Shown here: positions 17,874-26,553 of the stretch, piece after piece
Position numbering within the stretch: position 1 is the first letter of the stretch
Layout: each line of letters starts with the position of its first letter
Source of the DNA: Burkholderia paludis
GTDB taxonomy: Bacteria > Pseudomonadota > Gammaproteobacteria > Burkholderiales > Burkholderiaceae
Length of the DNA stretch: 64,000 nt
Direction: 5' to 3'
Assembly (NCBI RefSeq): GCF_000732615.1
Contig: NZ_JPGL01000059.1
Span: forward strand, 1 to 64,000
The notes under the pieces: model-generated
What the model saw: only the letters and a program-made list of their open reading frames with translations
What the model was told of the DNA's origin: nothing
Databases searched by the model: none
Program-made: the position numbers and the translations under genes

Positions 17874-18809
17874 ATGAACGCTCCCGCTTCCTCCGCCGGC
17901 ATCGTCGCCGCCCGCCCGCACGCGGCCATCTACGTGAAACTCACGCTCGTCGCGCTGTTCTGGGGCGGCACCTTCATCGCGGGCCGGATCCTCGCCGCGA
18001 CGATGGCCGCGACCTCCGCGGCCACCGGCCGCTTCGCGATCGCCGCGCTGCTGCTGGTCACGCTGACGTGGAAGATCGAAGGCGGCCTGCCGAAGCTGAA
18101 CGGGCGCCAGATCGTCGCGACGTTCGGCCTCGGCGCGACCGGCATCTTCCTGTACAACGTGTGCTTTTTCGCGGCGCTGGCGCGGATGCCGGCCGGCCGC
18201 ACCGCGCTGTTCGTCGCGCTGAATCCGGTCGCCACCGCCGTGCTGCTGTCGCTCCTCGTGCGCGGCGAACGGCTGTCGGCGGCGCGTTGGGGCGGCATCG
18301 GCGTCGCCCTGTTCGGCGCGCTGGTCGTGATCAGCCGCGGCGAGCTGCTGCGGGTGCTCACCGATCTCGGCAACACGTTCGGCGCCGGCGAGCGCTACAT
18401 GCTGTGCGCGGTCCTGAGCTGGGCCGCCTATACGGTGATCGGCCGGCGCGCGCTCGACGGGCTGTCGCCGCTGACGGCCACGACCTACGCGACGCTGTGG
18501 GGCCTCGCGCTGCTGCTCGTCGCGAACCTGTTCGACACGCACGCGAGCAGCGCAGCGCCGCTGACGTGGCAGGCCGTCGCGTCGATGATCTACCTCGGCG
18601 CGATCGGCACCGTCGTGGCGTTCGTCTGGTATTCGCAGGGGATCCGCGAACTCGGGCCGGCCCGCGCGGCCGTATTCACCAACCTGGTACCGGTGTTCGG
18701 CGTGCTGCTGTCGGTCGTGTTGCTCGGCGAGCCGCTGTCGCCGTCGATGCTGGCCGGCGGCGCACTCGTGATCGCGGGCGTCGCGCTGACCAACCGCGCG
18801 CGGCGCTGA
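17874..18809 (+). CDS. EamA/DMT-family exporter
   Basis: A 311-aa drug/metabolite transporter with ten predicted helices and two EamA repeats: the first about 25-150 (VALFWGGTFIAGRIL at its start) and the second about 175-305 (LSWAAYTVIGRRALDGLSPL). Such proteins export amino acids, nucleosides or metabolites. The ATG at 17874 is chosen because the preceding 11 codons lack a membrane start. It follows the AEC carrier by 126 bases on the same strand, possibly as a separate unit. Confidence 0.87.
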   Translation: MNAPASSAGIVAARPHAAIYVKLTLVALFWGGTFIAGRILAATMAATSAATGRFAIAALLLVTLTWKIEGGLPKLNGRQIVATFGLGATGIFLYNVCFFAALARMPAGRTALFVALNPVATAVLLSLLVRGERLSAARWGGIGVALFGALVVISRGELLRVLTDLGNTFGAGERYMLCAVLSWAAYTVIGRRALDGLSPLTATTYATLWGLALLLVANLFDTHASSAAPLTWQAVASMIYLGAIGTVVAFVWYSQGIRELGPARAAVFTNLVPVFGVLLSVVLLGEPLSPSMLAGGALVIAGVALTNRARR

Positions 18810-19097
18810 CGCATCGGCACGCGCGCTGCGCCCGGGGACGGATACCGGTTCCCGCATCGCGGCAGCGCCCGCCGCGCGATTGCACGACGGCGGCGCCCGG
18901 CCGATGCGCCCCCGATCTTCTCGCAGCACGGCCAAAAACCGCCTATCGTGAATGAAGCGCTCCGTCTGCCGTCATTCGACCCTGCGTCGCTCGCACCGGC
19001 GGCAGCGGCATCGCGTTCCGGCCCCCTTCACCGCGATCCCCGCGCACGCTCGCCCGTGCCCGGTCGCGGCCGCCCACCGGATCATCAGGAGGCACTC

Positions 19098-19472
19098 ATG
19101 AAAGCCGCGCTGCTCGTCAGCTCTGCCCTGCTCGTCGTCGCATCCGCGTCGGCGTCGGCCCAGGACTCGATCACGAAAGTCGAAAACGGTTCGCTCGTCG
19201 CCGCGAACGGGATGACCGTCTATACGTTCGACAAGGACAAGGCCAACGCCGGCACCAGCGCGTGCACCGGCCCGTGCGAAACCTTCTGGCCGCCCTACAA
19301 GGCCAGCGCGACCGACGTTCCGGTCGGGCCCTACACGATCGTCAAGCGCGACGACGGCAGCCCGCAGTGGGCGTACAAGGGCATGCCGCTGTACTTCTTC
19401 TCGAAGGACATGAAACAGGGCGACCGCAACGGCGACAACTTCAAGGACATGTGGCACGTCGTCATGCCGTAA
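19098..19472 (+). CDS. Secreted repeat protein (Lipoprotein_15-like)
   Basis: A 124-aa exported protein of unknown function. A signal peptide (MKAALLVSSALLVVASASASA) is followed by two copies of the short repeat found in the secreted-repeat/Lipoprotein_15 family: GMTVYTFDKDKANAGTSACTGPC, then WAYKGMPLYFFSKDMKQGD and a C-terminal WHVVMP. There is no lipobox Cys in the signal, and the two cysteines C-TGP-C may pair. A strong AGGAGG ribosome site precedes the ATG at 19098. It converges with mmsA. Confidence 0.85.
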   Translation: MKAALLVSSALLVVASASASAQDSITKVENGSLVAANGMTVYTFDKDKANAGTSACTGPCETFWPPYKASATDVPVGPYTIVKRDDGSPQWAYKGMPLYFFSKDMKQGDRNGDNFKDMWHVVMP

Positions 19473-19512
19473 GTAGCCGGCCGCCGTTTGCCGCGCATTG
19501 CGCGCGGACATG

Positions 19513-19545
19513 AAAAAACCCGCCCGGATCGCCGATCGGGGCGGG
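19513..19545 (-). terminator. Intrinsic terminator after mmsA
   Basis: Read on the minus strand, a CCCGCCC/GGGCGGG stem (19519-19525 with 19539-19545) is followed by a run of six T. This is the clearest rho-independent terminator in the window. It may also stop read-through of the convergent secreted-repeat gene. Confidence 0.8.
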
Positions 19546-19601
19546 CTTGCGCGGCGTTGCGCCGGCCGCGCCGCAGGGTTCGGGCAGGCGGCCGGGACGC
19601 G

Positions 19602-21119
19602 TCAGCGGCTCGACGGGAAGCTGAACACCGTCCCCTCGCGCACGCCGGCCGACGGCCAGCGCTGCGTGATCGTCTTGCGCTTCGTGTAGAAGCGCACGGC
19701 GTCCGGACCGTACGCATGCAGGTCGCCGAACAGCGAACGCTTCCACCCGCCGAACGAGTGGTAGGCAACCGGCACCGGCAGCGGCACGTTGATCCCGACC
19801 ATGCCGATCTGGATGTTGTCGCTGAACCAGCGCGCGGCCTCGCCGTCGCGCGTGAACAGGCACGTGCCGTTGCCGTATTCGTGCGCGTCGATCAGCGCCA
19901 TCGCCTCGTCGAGCGACTTCAGCCGGATCACGCCGAGCACGGGCCCGAAGATCTCGTGCTGGTAGATCGGCATGCCGGGTTTCACGTTGTCGAACAGGCA
20001 CGGGCCGAGGTAGTAGCCGCCGTCGTGGCCGTCGACCTTCACGCCGCGGCCGTCGACGACGAGCGTTGCGCCCGCCGCCACACCCGCCTCGACGAAGCCC
20101 GTCACCTTCTCGAAATGCTGCTGCGTGACGAGCGGGCCCATGTCGACGCCCGCGCCGTTGCCCGGGCCGACCTTCATCTTCTCGATCTCGGCCTTCAGCC
20201 CCGCGACGACCCGGTCGCCGGTCTCGTCGCCGATCGCGACGACCAGCGGAATCGCCATGCAGCGCTCGCCGCACGAGCCGTACGCGGCGCCCATCAGCGC
20301 GTTCACCGCGTTGCCGATGTCGGCGTCCGGCATCACGACCGCGAAGTTCTTCGCGCCGCCGAGCGCCTGCACGCGCTTGCCGTGCGCGCAGCCGGTCGAG
20401 TAGATGTATTCCGCGATCGGCGTCGAGCCGACGAAACTCACGGCCTTGACGCGCGGGTCGGTCAGGAGCGTGTCGACCGCTTCCTTGTCGCCGTTCACGA
20501 CGTTCAGCACCCCCGGCGGCAGTCCGGCTTCGAGCGCGAGTTCGGCCATGCGCAGCGTCGACGACGGCGTGCGCTCCGACGGCTTCAGCACGAACGTGTT
20601 GCCGCACGCGACCGCCATCGGCCACATCCACAGCGGCACCATCACCGGGAAGTTGAACGGCGTGATGCCGGCCGCGACGCCGAGCGCCTGGAACTCGCTC
20701 CACGAATCGATCGCGGGGCCGACGTTCTTGCTGTGCTCGCCCTTCAGCAGCTCGGGCACGTAGGTCGCGTATTCGACGTTCTCGATCCCGCGCTGCAGTT
20801 CGCCCATCGCATCGGCGAGCACCTTGCCGTGCTCGGCCGTGATCAGCGCGCACAGCTCGTCGGCGTGCTCCTCGAGCAGCGTCTTGAAGCGGCTCATCAC
20901 GCGTGCGCGCTTCAGCGGCGGCGTGTTGCGCCACGCCGGGAACGCGGCCTGCGCGGACGCGATCGCGGCTTCGACGGTCGGCTTGTCGGCGAGCGCGACG
21001 CTCTTGTTCGATTCGCCGGTGGCCGGGTCGAACACCGGCTGCACGCGGCTGCCGCCGTCGACGCGCTTGCCGTCGATCAGGTGGCCGACGGTGGAGGTCA
21101 CATTGCTGTCGTGTTTCAT
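19602..21119 (-). CDS. mmsA: CoA-acylating methylmalonate/malonate-semialdehyde dehydrogenase
   Basis: A 505-aa cytoplasmic aldehyde dehydrogenase. It converts malonate or methylmalonate semialdehyde, NAD+ and CoA to acetyl- or propionyl-CoA plus CO2. The MMSDH signature is clear: GITPFNFPVMVPLWM at 151-165, QALGGAKNF at 251-259 where ordinary ALDHs have a catalytic-Glu ELGGK segment, and catalytic Cys287 in GERCMA. The ATG at 21119 starts the product; the frame happens to stay open through the aminotransferase region, but that part is a shadow. It is 50 bases downstream of a beta-alanine-type transaminase, so the pair likely takes beta-alanine to acetyl-CoA (compare P. aeruginosa bauC). Confidence 0.93.
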   Translation of the reverse strand: MKHDSNVTSTVGHLIDGKRVDGGSRVQPVFDPATGESNKSVALADKPTVEAAIASAQAAFPAWRNTPPLKRARVMSRFKTLLEEHADELCALITAEHGKVLADAMGELQRGIENVEYATYVPELLKGEHSKNVGPAIDSWSEFQALGVAAGITPFNFPVMVPLWMWPMAVACGNTFVLKPSERTPSSTLRMAELALEAGLPPGVLNVVNGDKEAVDTLLTDPRVKAVSFVGSTPIAEYIYSTGCAHGKRVQALGGAKNFAVVMPDADIGNAVNALMGAAYGSCGERCMAIPLVVAIGDETGDRVVAGLKAEIEKMKVGPGNGAGVDMGPLVTQQHFEKVTGFVEAGVAAGATLVVDGRGVKVDGHDGGYYLGPCLFDNVKPGMPIYQHEIFGPVLGVIRLKSLDEAMALIDAHEYGNGTCLFTRDGEAARWFSDNIQIGMVGINVPLPVPVAYHSFGGWKRSLFGDLHAYGPDAVRFYTKRKTITQRWPSAGVREGTVFSFPSSR

Positions 21120-21169
21120 CGTTGAGGCTCTTTCGTGAATTCGGTGGTCGCGTGAGGACGAGCCGCGGC

Positions 21170-22528
21170 TCAATCCACTTCGTTCAGCGCGTCGGACAGC
21201 GCGTTGACGAGATTGTCGATCTCGCGCTTCTCCGAGATGAACGGCGGCGCGAGCTGGATCGTGTCGCCGCCGTAGCGCACGTAGAAGCCCTTCGCCCAGC
21301 AGCGCATCGCGATCTCGTACGGGCGCCGTGCCGGCTCGCCCGGCAGCGCCGCGATCGTCAGGCCGGCGGCCAGCCCGTAGTTGCGGATGTCCGTGATGTG
21401 GCGCTGGCCTTTCAGCCCGTGCACCGCGGCCTCGAAATGCGGCGCGAGATCGCGCACGCGCGCCACCGCGTCTTCCTGCACGAGCAGGTCGAGCGCCGCG
21501 ACGCCGGCCGCGCAGGCGACCGGGTGCGCCGAATACGTATAGCCGTGCGGGAACTCGAGCATGTACTCGGGGCCGCCTACTGCCATGAACGTGTCGTAGA
21601 TTTCCTTCGTGGCGACCACGCCGCCGAGCGGCTGCACGCCGTTCGTGACCTGCTTCGCGAAGTTCAGGATGTCCGGCGTCACGCCGAACGCGTCGGCGCC
21701 CGTCATCGCGCCGGCGCGGCCGAAGCCCGTGATGACCTCGTCGAAGATCAGCAGGATGTCGTGCGCGGTACAGATGTCGCGCAGCCGCTTCAGATAGCCC
21801 TTCGGCGGCACGACCACGCCGGCCGAACCGGAGAACGGCTCGACGATCACGGCCGCGATGTTCGATGCGTCGTGCAGCGCGATCAGGTCGAGCAGGCGGT
21901 CGGCCAGCTCGGCGCCGTGCTCGGGCATCCCGCGCGAGAACTTGTTTTCGGCGAGTTGCGTGTGCGGCAGGAAATCGGCCTCGATGCCCTGGCCGAACAG
22001 CTTGCGGTTCGGCCCGATCCCGCCGACCGAAATGCCGCCGTAGTTCACGCCGTGGTAGCCCTTCTCGCGGCCGATCAGGCGCGTCTTCGTGCCCTTGCCC
22101 TTCGCGCGCCAGTAGGCGCGGGCCAGCTTCAGCGACGTGTCGGCCGCTTCCGAGCCCGACCCCGTGAAGAACACGTAGTCGAGGCCGGCCGGCGTCAGCG
22201 CCTTGATCTTGTTCGCGAGCTCGAACGACTTCGGGTGGCCGAACTGGAATGCCGGCGCGTAGTCGAGCTGCGCGACCTGGCGGCTCACCGCCTCGACGAT
22301 CTCCGTGCGGCCGTGGCCGAGGCCCGTGCACCAGAGGCCCGACAGGCCGTCGAAGATCTTGCGGCCTTCGGCGTCGGTGTAATACGCGCCCTTGCCCGAC
22401 ACGATCATGCGCGGATCGGCCTTGAACTGGCGGTTGGCCGTGAACGGCATCCAGTGGGCGTCGAGCCACGCGGCGTCGGTACGGATGGTCGTGTCGTCCT
22501 GCTGCGCGGCGGTGGTGATGTCGGTCAT
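21170..22528 (-). CDS. Class-III PLP aminotransferase, beta-alanine:pyruvate type
   Basis: A 452-aa omega-amino acid:pyruvate transaminase. Class-III features are FFTGSGSEAADTSLKLA at 120-136, the FDEVITGFGR cofactor-Asp motif at 262-271 and Lys292 in NFAKQVTNG as the Schiff-base lysine. The N-terminal WMPFTANRQFK and the YLDYAPAF-like segment are typical of beta-alanine:pyruvate transaminases. It makes malonate semialdehyde for the MmsA encoded directly downstream. The regulator on the other side is LysR, as in the P. aeruginosa bau system. Other omega-amino acids or amines could also be substrates. Confidence 0.88.
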   Translation of the reverse strand: MTDITTAAQQDDTTIRTDAAWLDAHWMPFTANRQFKADPRMIVSGKGAYYTDAEGRKIFDGLSGLWCTGLGHGRTEIVEAVSRQVAQLDYAPAFQFGHPKSFELANKIKALTPAGLDYVFFTGSGSEAADTSLKLARAYWRAKGKGTKTRLIGREKGYHGVNYGGISVGGIGPNRKLFGQGIEADFLPHTQLAENKFSRGMPEHGAELADRLLDLIALHDASNIAAVIVEPFSGSAGVVVPPKGYLKRLRDICTAHDILLIFDEVITGFGRAGAMTGADAFGVTPDILNFAKQVTNGVQPLGGVVATKEIYDTFMAVGGPEYMLEFPHGYTYSAHPVACAAGVAALDLLVQEDAVARVRDLAPHFEAAVHGLKGQRHITDIRNYGLAAGLTIAALPGEPARRPYEIAMRCWAKGFYVRYGGDTIQLAPPFISEKREIDNLVNALSDALNEVD

Positions 22529-22567
22529 GTCGGTCGGCGCGGCGCGCCCCTCCTTCTTGTGATGATG

Positions 22568-22631
22568 TTGCGCATTGTCGGGAGGCCAATTAGTCTCTTC
22601 AATATCGCAATATCAATGTTCACTTGCGCAT
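22568..22631. promoter_or_regulatory. Divergent control region between aminotransferase and LysR
   Basis: TTGCGCAT occurs twice as a direct repeat (22568-22575 and 22624-22631), and an ATAT-CGCA-ATAT symmetric element lies between them. These are candidate LysR binding elements for the beta-alanine operon. Confidence 0.35.
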
Positions 22632-22633
22632 CT

Positions 22634-23587
22634 ATGCAAGCAATCAAACCGAAGAGCCGCGCGCTGCTCGGGCAGCTCAGCGACATGGATCTCCGCCTGC
22701 TGCGGGTCTTCAAGGGCGTCGTGCAGTGCGGCGGGATGGCGGCGGCCGAACTGGAACTGAATATCGGCATCTCGACGATCAGCCGGCACGTGAAGGATCT
22801 CGAAACGCGCCTCGGCCTCGTGCTGTGCCGGCGCGGCCGCGCGGGCTTCACGCTGACGCCCGAGGGCCAGACGGTGTACGAGGAGACGTTGCGGCTGCTC
22901 GCGTCGATGGAGGCATTTCGCAGCAGGATCGACGGCATTCACGACCGGATGGGCGGCGAACTGCACATCGCGGTATTCGACAAGACGGCCACCAACGCGA
23001 ATGCGCGGCTCGGCGACGCGATCCGCCGGTTCGCCGACGAGGCGCCCGGCGTCGCGCTGAACCTGCATGTCGCGTCGATCAACGAGGTCGAGCGCGGGAT
23101 CATCGACGGCAGCTATCAGGTCGGGATCATTCCCGCGCACCGCAGTTCGGGCAGCCTCGTGTATGCGGAGCTGTTCGACGAGCGGATGCTGCTCTACTGC
23201 GGCCGCCAGCATCCGCTCTACGATGCGCCGCACGGCAAGCTCACGTGGACGACGATCCGTCACCATGCGTTCGCGGGGCTCGGCTTCCATTCGCCGAACA
23301 TGGAGCTGAGCCATCGCGCGAAGCTCACGCGCGGCGCGACCGCGTCGGATCAGGAGTCGATCGCGACGCTGATCCTGTCCGGCCGCTACCTCGGCTTCCT
23401 GCCGGATCATTACGCGGAAAGCTTCGAAAACAAGGGGCTGATGCAGCCGATCGCGCCGCACCGGTTCAATTACCGGTGCCGGTTCGTGAGCCTGCTGCGG
23501 CGCTCGCCGCGGCCGTCGCGGGCCGCGCTGCTGTTCCAGTCGTGCCTGGAAGCCGCGCATGCGGCGACGGTGCAGCCGGGAGCGTAG
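22634..23587 (+). CDS. LysR-family regulator, probable activator of the beta-alanine operon
   Basis: A 317-aa LysR protein. The HTH lies at about residues 10-75 (QLSDMDLRLLRVFKGVVQCGG, then NIGISTISRHVKDLE) and the effector domain follows from about 105. Its start is uncertain: ATG 22634 (MQAIKPKSRA) or ATG 22616, six codons earlier. It is divergent from the aminotransferase-mmsA operon, matching bauR of P. aeruginosa in position. The huge open frame upstream in the same frame is the antisense of the aminotransferase. Confidence 0.85.
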   Translation: MQAIKPKSRALLGQLSDMDLRLLRVFKGVVQCGGMAAAELELNIGISTISRHVKDLETRLGLVLCRRGRAGFTLTPEGQTVYEETLRLLASMEAFRSRIDGIHDRMGGELHIAVFDKTATNANARLGDAIRRFADEAPGVALNLHVASINEVERGIIDGSYQVGIIPAHRSSGSLVYAELFDERMLLYCGRQHPLYDAPHGKLTWTTIRHHAFAGLGFHSPNMELSHRAKLTRGATASDQESIATLILSGRYLGFLPDHYAESFENKGLMQPIAPHRFNYRCRFVSLLRRSPRPSRAALLFQSCLEAAHAATVQPGA

Positions 23588-23620
23588 GCGATTCGCGGGA
23601 GGCATCCGGTGCCCTGGCGG

Positions 23621-23725
23621 TGCGTGGTGCGTGGTGCGTGGTGCGTGGTGCGTGGTGCGATGGCCGATGGCCGATGGCCGATGGCCGGTGGCCGGTGGCC
23701 GGTGGCCGGTGGCCGGTGGCCGGTG
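23621..23725. repeat. Composite heptamer tandem repeat, 15 units
   Basis: Fifteen 7-bp units lie head to tail: five TGCGTGG, one hybrid TGCGATG, three GCCGATG and six GCCGGTG. It lies between the LysR stop and the MFS stop. Unit types change in blocks, as expected from slipped-strand expansion of successive variants. Confidence 0.95.
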
Positions 23726-23786
23726 CGGCAGCCTACGCGCGGTGACGGAACAGGCAAGCGCAGCGGCGGCCCTGCCGGGTCACCGT

Positions 23787-25043
23787 TCAGCCGCCGTCAA
23801 ACCGGTCGAGCGCGCCGTCGGCTTGGGCCTGTGCGCGGCTGCGCTTCACGAAATGCGTCGCGACGAGCGCGGCCGCGAAGCCCGACGCGGCGCCGACGCC
23901 GAGCGCCCAGCGCGGGCCGAGATGGTTCGCGACCCAGCCCGCGACCGGCGCGCCGAGCGGCGTGCCGCCAAGCGCGACCGCGAGGCGCAGCGCCATCACG
24001 CGACCGCGCATCGCCGGCTCGGTGGACAGCTGCATCAGGCTGTTGGTCGAGTTCATGAAGGTGATCGCGGCAATCCCGGTCAGCACGAGCGCGGCGCCGA
24101 ACAGCCAGTAGCCCGGCGCCAGCGCGGCGAGCGTGCAGCCGAGCCCGAACAGCGCCGCGCCGAACCACAGATGCCGGAAACGCGGCTGCTCGCGGCGTGC
24201 GGCGAGCAGCGCGCCGGACACCGTGCCGACCGCCATCATCGACGACAGCACGCCGAAACCGCGCGCATCGACATGGAACACGCTGGCCGCCATCGTCGAG
24301 ATGAACAGCTGGAAATTGAGCCCGAACGTGCCGATCAGGAACAGCATCACGAGGATCGCCTTCAGGTCGTCGCGCCGCCACACGTAGCGGAACCCGTCGA
24401 GCAGGCCGCCGCGCGAGCGGCCCGCGCGCAGGTTCGGTCGCAGCTCGTCCTCGCGCAACAGCAGCAGCGACGCCAGCACCGCGAAGAAGCTGAGCCCGTT
24501 CGCGAGAAACGCCCAGCCGGTGCCGACCGACGCGATCAGGAAGCCGGCCGCCGCCGGGCCGATCATCCGCGCGGCGTTGAACGACGTCGAGTTGAGCGCG
24601 ACCGCGTTCGCAAGCTCGCGGTCGCCGACCAGTTCCGCGACGAAAGTCTGCCGCACGGGCGCGTCGAACGCCGACGTGCAACCGAACAGGAACGCGAACA
24701 CGTAGACATGTTCGAGCCGCGCGACGCCGGTGACGGTCAGCACGCCGAGCCCCAGCGCCAGCACGCCCATCAATCCCTGCGTCACCATCAGCAGCTTGCG
24801 CTGGTCGAAACGATCGGCCGCATAGCCGGTCCACGGCAACAGCAGGAGCTGCGGCCCGAACTGCAGCGCCATCACCGTGCCGACCGCGGACGCGTCGTGA
24901 TGCGTCAGTTGCGTGAGCACCAGCCAGTCCTGCGCGGTGCGCTGGATCCACGTGCCGATGTTCGACACCAGCGCGCCGATCGCCCAGACGCGGTAGTTGA
25001 AGCTGCGAAGCGAGCGGAACACGCCTGCCGCCGGCACGCTCAT
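23787..25043 (-). CDS. MFS transporter
   Basis: A 418-aa major facilitator with about 12 helices, of the drug/enterobactin-exporter-like MFS_3 type. It starts FRSLRSFNYRVWAIGALVSNIGTWIQRTAQDWLVLTQLT, whose NxGTWIQRTAQDWL element is characteristic of this group, with DRFDQRKLL in the loop 2-3 position. The ATG at 25043 overlaps the stop of the preceding small gene by four bases (ATGA), so the two are translationally coupled. It is the last gene of a MarR-headed operon, which suggests export of a toxic compound sensed by the MarR protein. Confidence 0.9.
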   Translation of the reverse strand: MSVPAAGVFRSLRSFNYRVWAIGALVSNIGTWIQRTAQDWLVLTQLTHHDASAVGTVMALQFGPQLLLLPWTGYAADRFDQRKLLMVTQGLMGVLALGLGVLTVTGVARLEHVYVFAFLFGCTSAFDAPVRQTFVAELVGDRELANAVALNSTSFNAARMIGPAAAGFLIASVGTGWAFLANGLSFFAVLASLLLLREDELRPNLRAGRSRGGLLDGFRYVWRRDDLKAILVMLFLIGTFGLNFQLFISTMAASVFHVDARGFGVLSSMMAVGTVSGALLAARREQPRFRHLWFGAALFGLGCTLAALAPGYWLFGAALVLTGIAAITFMNSTNSLMQLSTEPAMRGRVMALRLAVALGGTPLGAPVAGWVANHLGPRWALGVGAASGFAAALVATHFVKRSRAQAQADGALDRFDGG

Positions 25044-25375
25044 GGCCGCTCCCGCTCGGGATCGTTGCCGCCGTGCAGCGCGCCGAAGCGCCGTGCGATG
25101 AACAGGCCGAACGCGAGGATGCCGGCGCCGAGCGCGGCCGCATCGGCCGTGAGCTTCAGGTCGAACGCGCCGACCCGGCCGACCAGCACATAGCCGATCG
25201 CGAGATTCACGCAGCCCCACACGACGTTGACGGTCGACGACGACAGCCCGCGCCCCGGCGGATTCGCGAACGGCGTCTGGAACGGCTCGCCGCGCAGCCC
25301 GCTCACGAGATGCGGCACGGCGTTCGTGAGAAACGCGCCGCCGAGGAAGTACGACGCGAGATGCAGGAGGTTCAT
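25040..25375 (-). CDS. Small membrane protein in the MarR-MFS operon
   Basis: A 111-aa protein with three or four hydrophobic helices (residues 1-22, 45-65, 75-98) and a charged tail ending PERERP. I do not recognise a function. It lies 36 bases after the MarR gene and overlaps the MFS start by four bases, so it is expressed with the transporter and may assist it. Confidence 0.78.
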   Translation of the reverse strand: MNLLHLASYFLGGAFLTNAVPHLVSGLRGEPFQTPFANPPGRGLSSSTVNVVWGCVNLAIGYVLVGRVGAFDLKLTADAAALGAGILAFGLFIARRFGALHGGNDPERERP

Positions 25376-25411
25376 GTACGGGCTTTCCTTCCGTCAGGCG
25401 GATCGAGGGGG

Positions 25412-25882
25412 TTACGGACGCGCGGCTTCCTGGAATTCGGCGAGCCGCTGCAGCAGTTTCACGGCCGAGCCGAGTTCGGCCTGTTCCCGCGCCGACAACT
25501 GCGCGTGCAGCGCGCGGAACAGCCAGTCGTCCTTGGCCGCGCGGTTGGCCTGCAGCACCTTGCGGAAGGCGGGGGTGAGCGCGATCAGCGTCTGCCGCCC
25601 GTCGCTCGGGTCGGGTGCGCCGCTGACGGCGCCCAGCGACTCGAGCGTCGCGACCGTCACGCGCATCGACTGCGGGCGCACGCTTTCGGCGCGCGCAAGC
25701 GCCGACACGGTCGCGGGACCGTCGCGATCGAGCCGCAGCAGGACCGATTTCTGCGAGGACGTGAGGTCGTTCGGGTGGGTCTGCTCCCGCATGCGCCGCA
25801 TCAGCTTGCCGACCGAGATGCGGAGTTCTCCGGCGAGAACGGCCAGGGGGAGCGCTTCGGGGGGCGGGGATGGCGTATTCAT
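25412..25882 (-). CDS. MarR-family transcriptional regulator
   Basis: A 156-aa winged-helix regulator. The central region SSQKSVLLRLDRDGPATVSALARAESVRPQSMRVTV is the MarR HTH, followed by a DPSDGRQTLIALT wing with the family DxRD-like element. It heads the operon with the small membrane protein and the MFS pump. I took the ATG at 25882; an in-frame ATG at 25898 abuts the upstream palindrome and neither has a good ribosome site, so the true start is open. Autorepression through the 30-bp palindrome is very likely. Confidence 0.88.
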   Translation of the reverse strand: MNTPSPPPEALPLAVLAGELRISVGKLMRRMREQTHPNDLTSSQKSVLLRLDRDGPATVSALARAESVRPQSMRVTVATLESLGAVSGAPDPSDGRQTLIALTPAFRKVLQANRAAKDDWLFRALHAQLSAREQAELGSAVKLLQRLAEFQEAARP

Positions 25883-25900
25883 GGCTGGATGATAGTTCAT

Positions 25901-25930
25901 CTACAGAAAAACTGTACAGTTTTACTGTAG
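25901..25930. promoter_or_regulatory. 30-bp palindromic operator of the MarR operon
   Basis: A 30-bp inverted repeat from CTACAG to CTGTAG has the core AAACTGTACAGTTT and only one mismatched base pair (positions 7 and 24). It sits directly upstream of the MarR start, the classic place for an autoregulatory MarR site, and also upstream of the divergent cupin gene. Confidence 0.8.
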
Positions 25931-26061
25931 ATATCGATGAGCAACCGGCATGCGGTTACCGAAGCGCCCCCTGCCGACGACCGGTGCAAAACGTCCCTCA
26001 TTCGGCCGCGCAACCGGGCTCTGCGATAATGCGGGCTCTTCATTTCCGCTCCGCTCCCGCC

Positions 26062-26553
26062 ATGACGCAGCCGTCCGCCCCGCTCCCCACCGACCTGCCG
26101 CCGATCTCGTGCCTGCCCGGCGAAGCGCTGCCGTGGCTGCCGATGAGCGACGGGCTGCCGGGGCTGGCGATCAAGTACCTGCACATCAACGCGGCCGAGG
26201 ACACGCTGACCGCGCTGCTGAAGATGCCGGCCGGCGGCACGCTGCCGCGCCATCGTCACGACGGGGAAGTGTTCGTCCATACGCTGCAGGGCGCGTGGCG
26301 CTACCTCGAATACGACTGGGTCGCGCACGCCGGCTCGACGGTGCTCGAACCGGCCGGCTCGGTGCATACGCCGGAAACGCTCGGCGCACCGGGCGAGGAC
26401 GTGATCACGCTCAACGTGATGCGCGGCGATCTCGTGCTGCTCGACGACGACGGCCGCGAAACCGCGCGCGAGAACTGCCGCGTCGCACTGCTGCGGCAGC
26501 GCAAGCACGCGCGCACGGCGCCGGGCGACGCCGCGCCGTTCGTCACACGCTGA
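26062..26553 (+). CDS. Cupin-domain protein (2,4'-dihydroxyacetophenone dioxygenase-like)
   Basis: A 163-aa single-domain cupin. The metal motif is visible as HRHDGEVFVHTLQG with His64, His66 and Glu69, and a later PAGSVHTP with His102. The overall pattern (LPWLPMSDGLPGLAIKYLHIN) resembles the ChrR-like cupins annotated as 2,4'-dihydroxyacetophenone dioxygenase, which cleave a C-C bond with O2 and Fe. The ATG at 26062 is the first start after the gap and gives a family-like length. It is divergent from the MarR operon and may share its operator. The enzymatic activity is a guess from family naming. Confidence 0.78.
   Translation: MTQPSAPLPTDLPPISCLPGEALPWLPMSDGLPGLAIKYLHINAAEDTLTALLKMPAGGTLPRHRHDGEVFVHTLQGAWRYLEYDWVAHAGSTVLEPAGSVHTPETLGAPGEDVITLNVMRGDLVLLDDDGRETARENCRVALLRQRKHARTAPGDAAPFVTR

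Noticed and set aside
21120-22589. Extension of the MmsA frame upstream through the aminotransferase region
   Set aside because: The conserved MmsA N-terminus begins at 21119; the extension is out of frame with the true aminotransferase and lacks homology.
23621-23725. Possible CRISPR array in the heptamer repeat
   Set aside because: Units are contiguous seven-mers without unique spacers and no cas genes are near.
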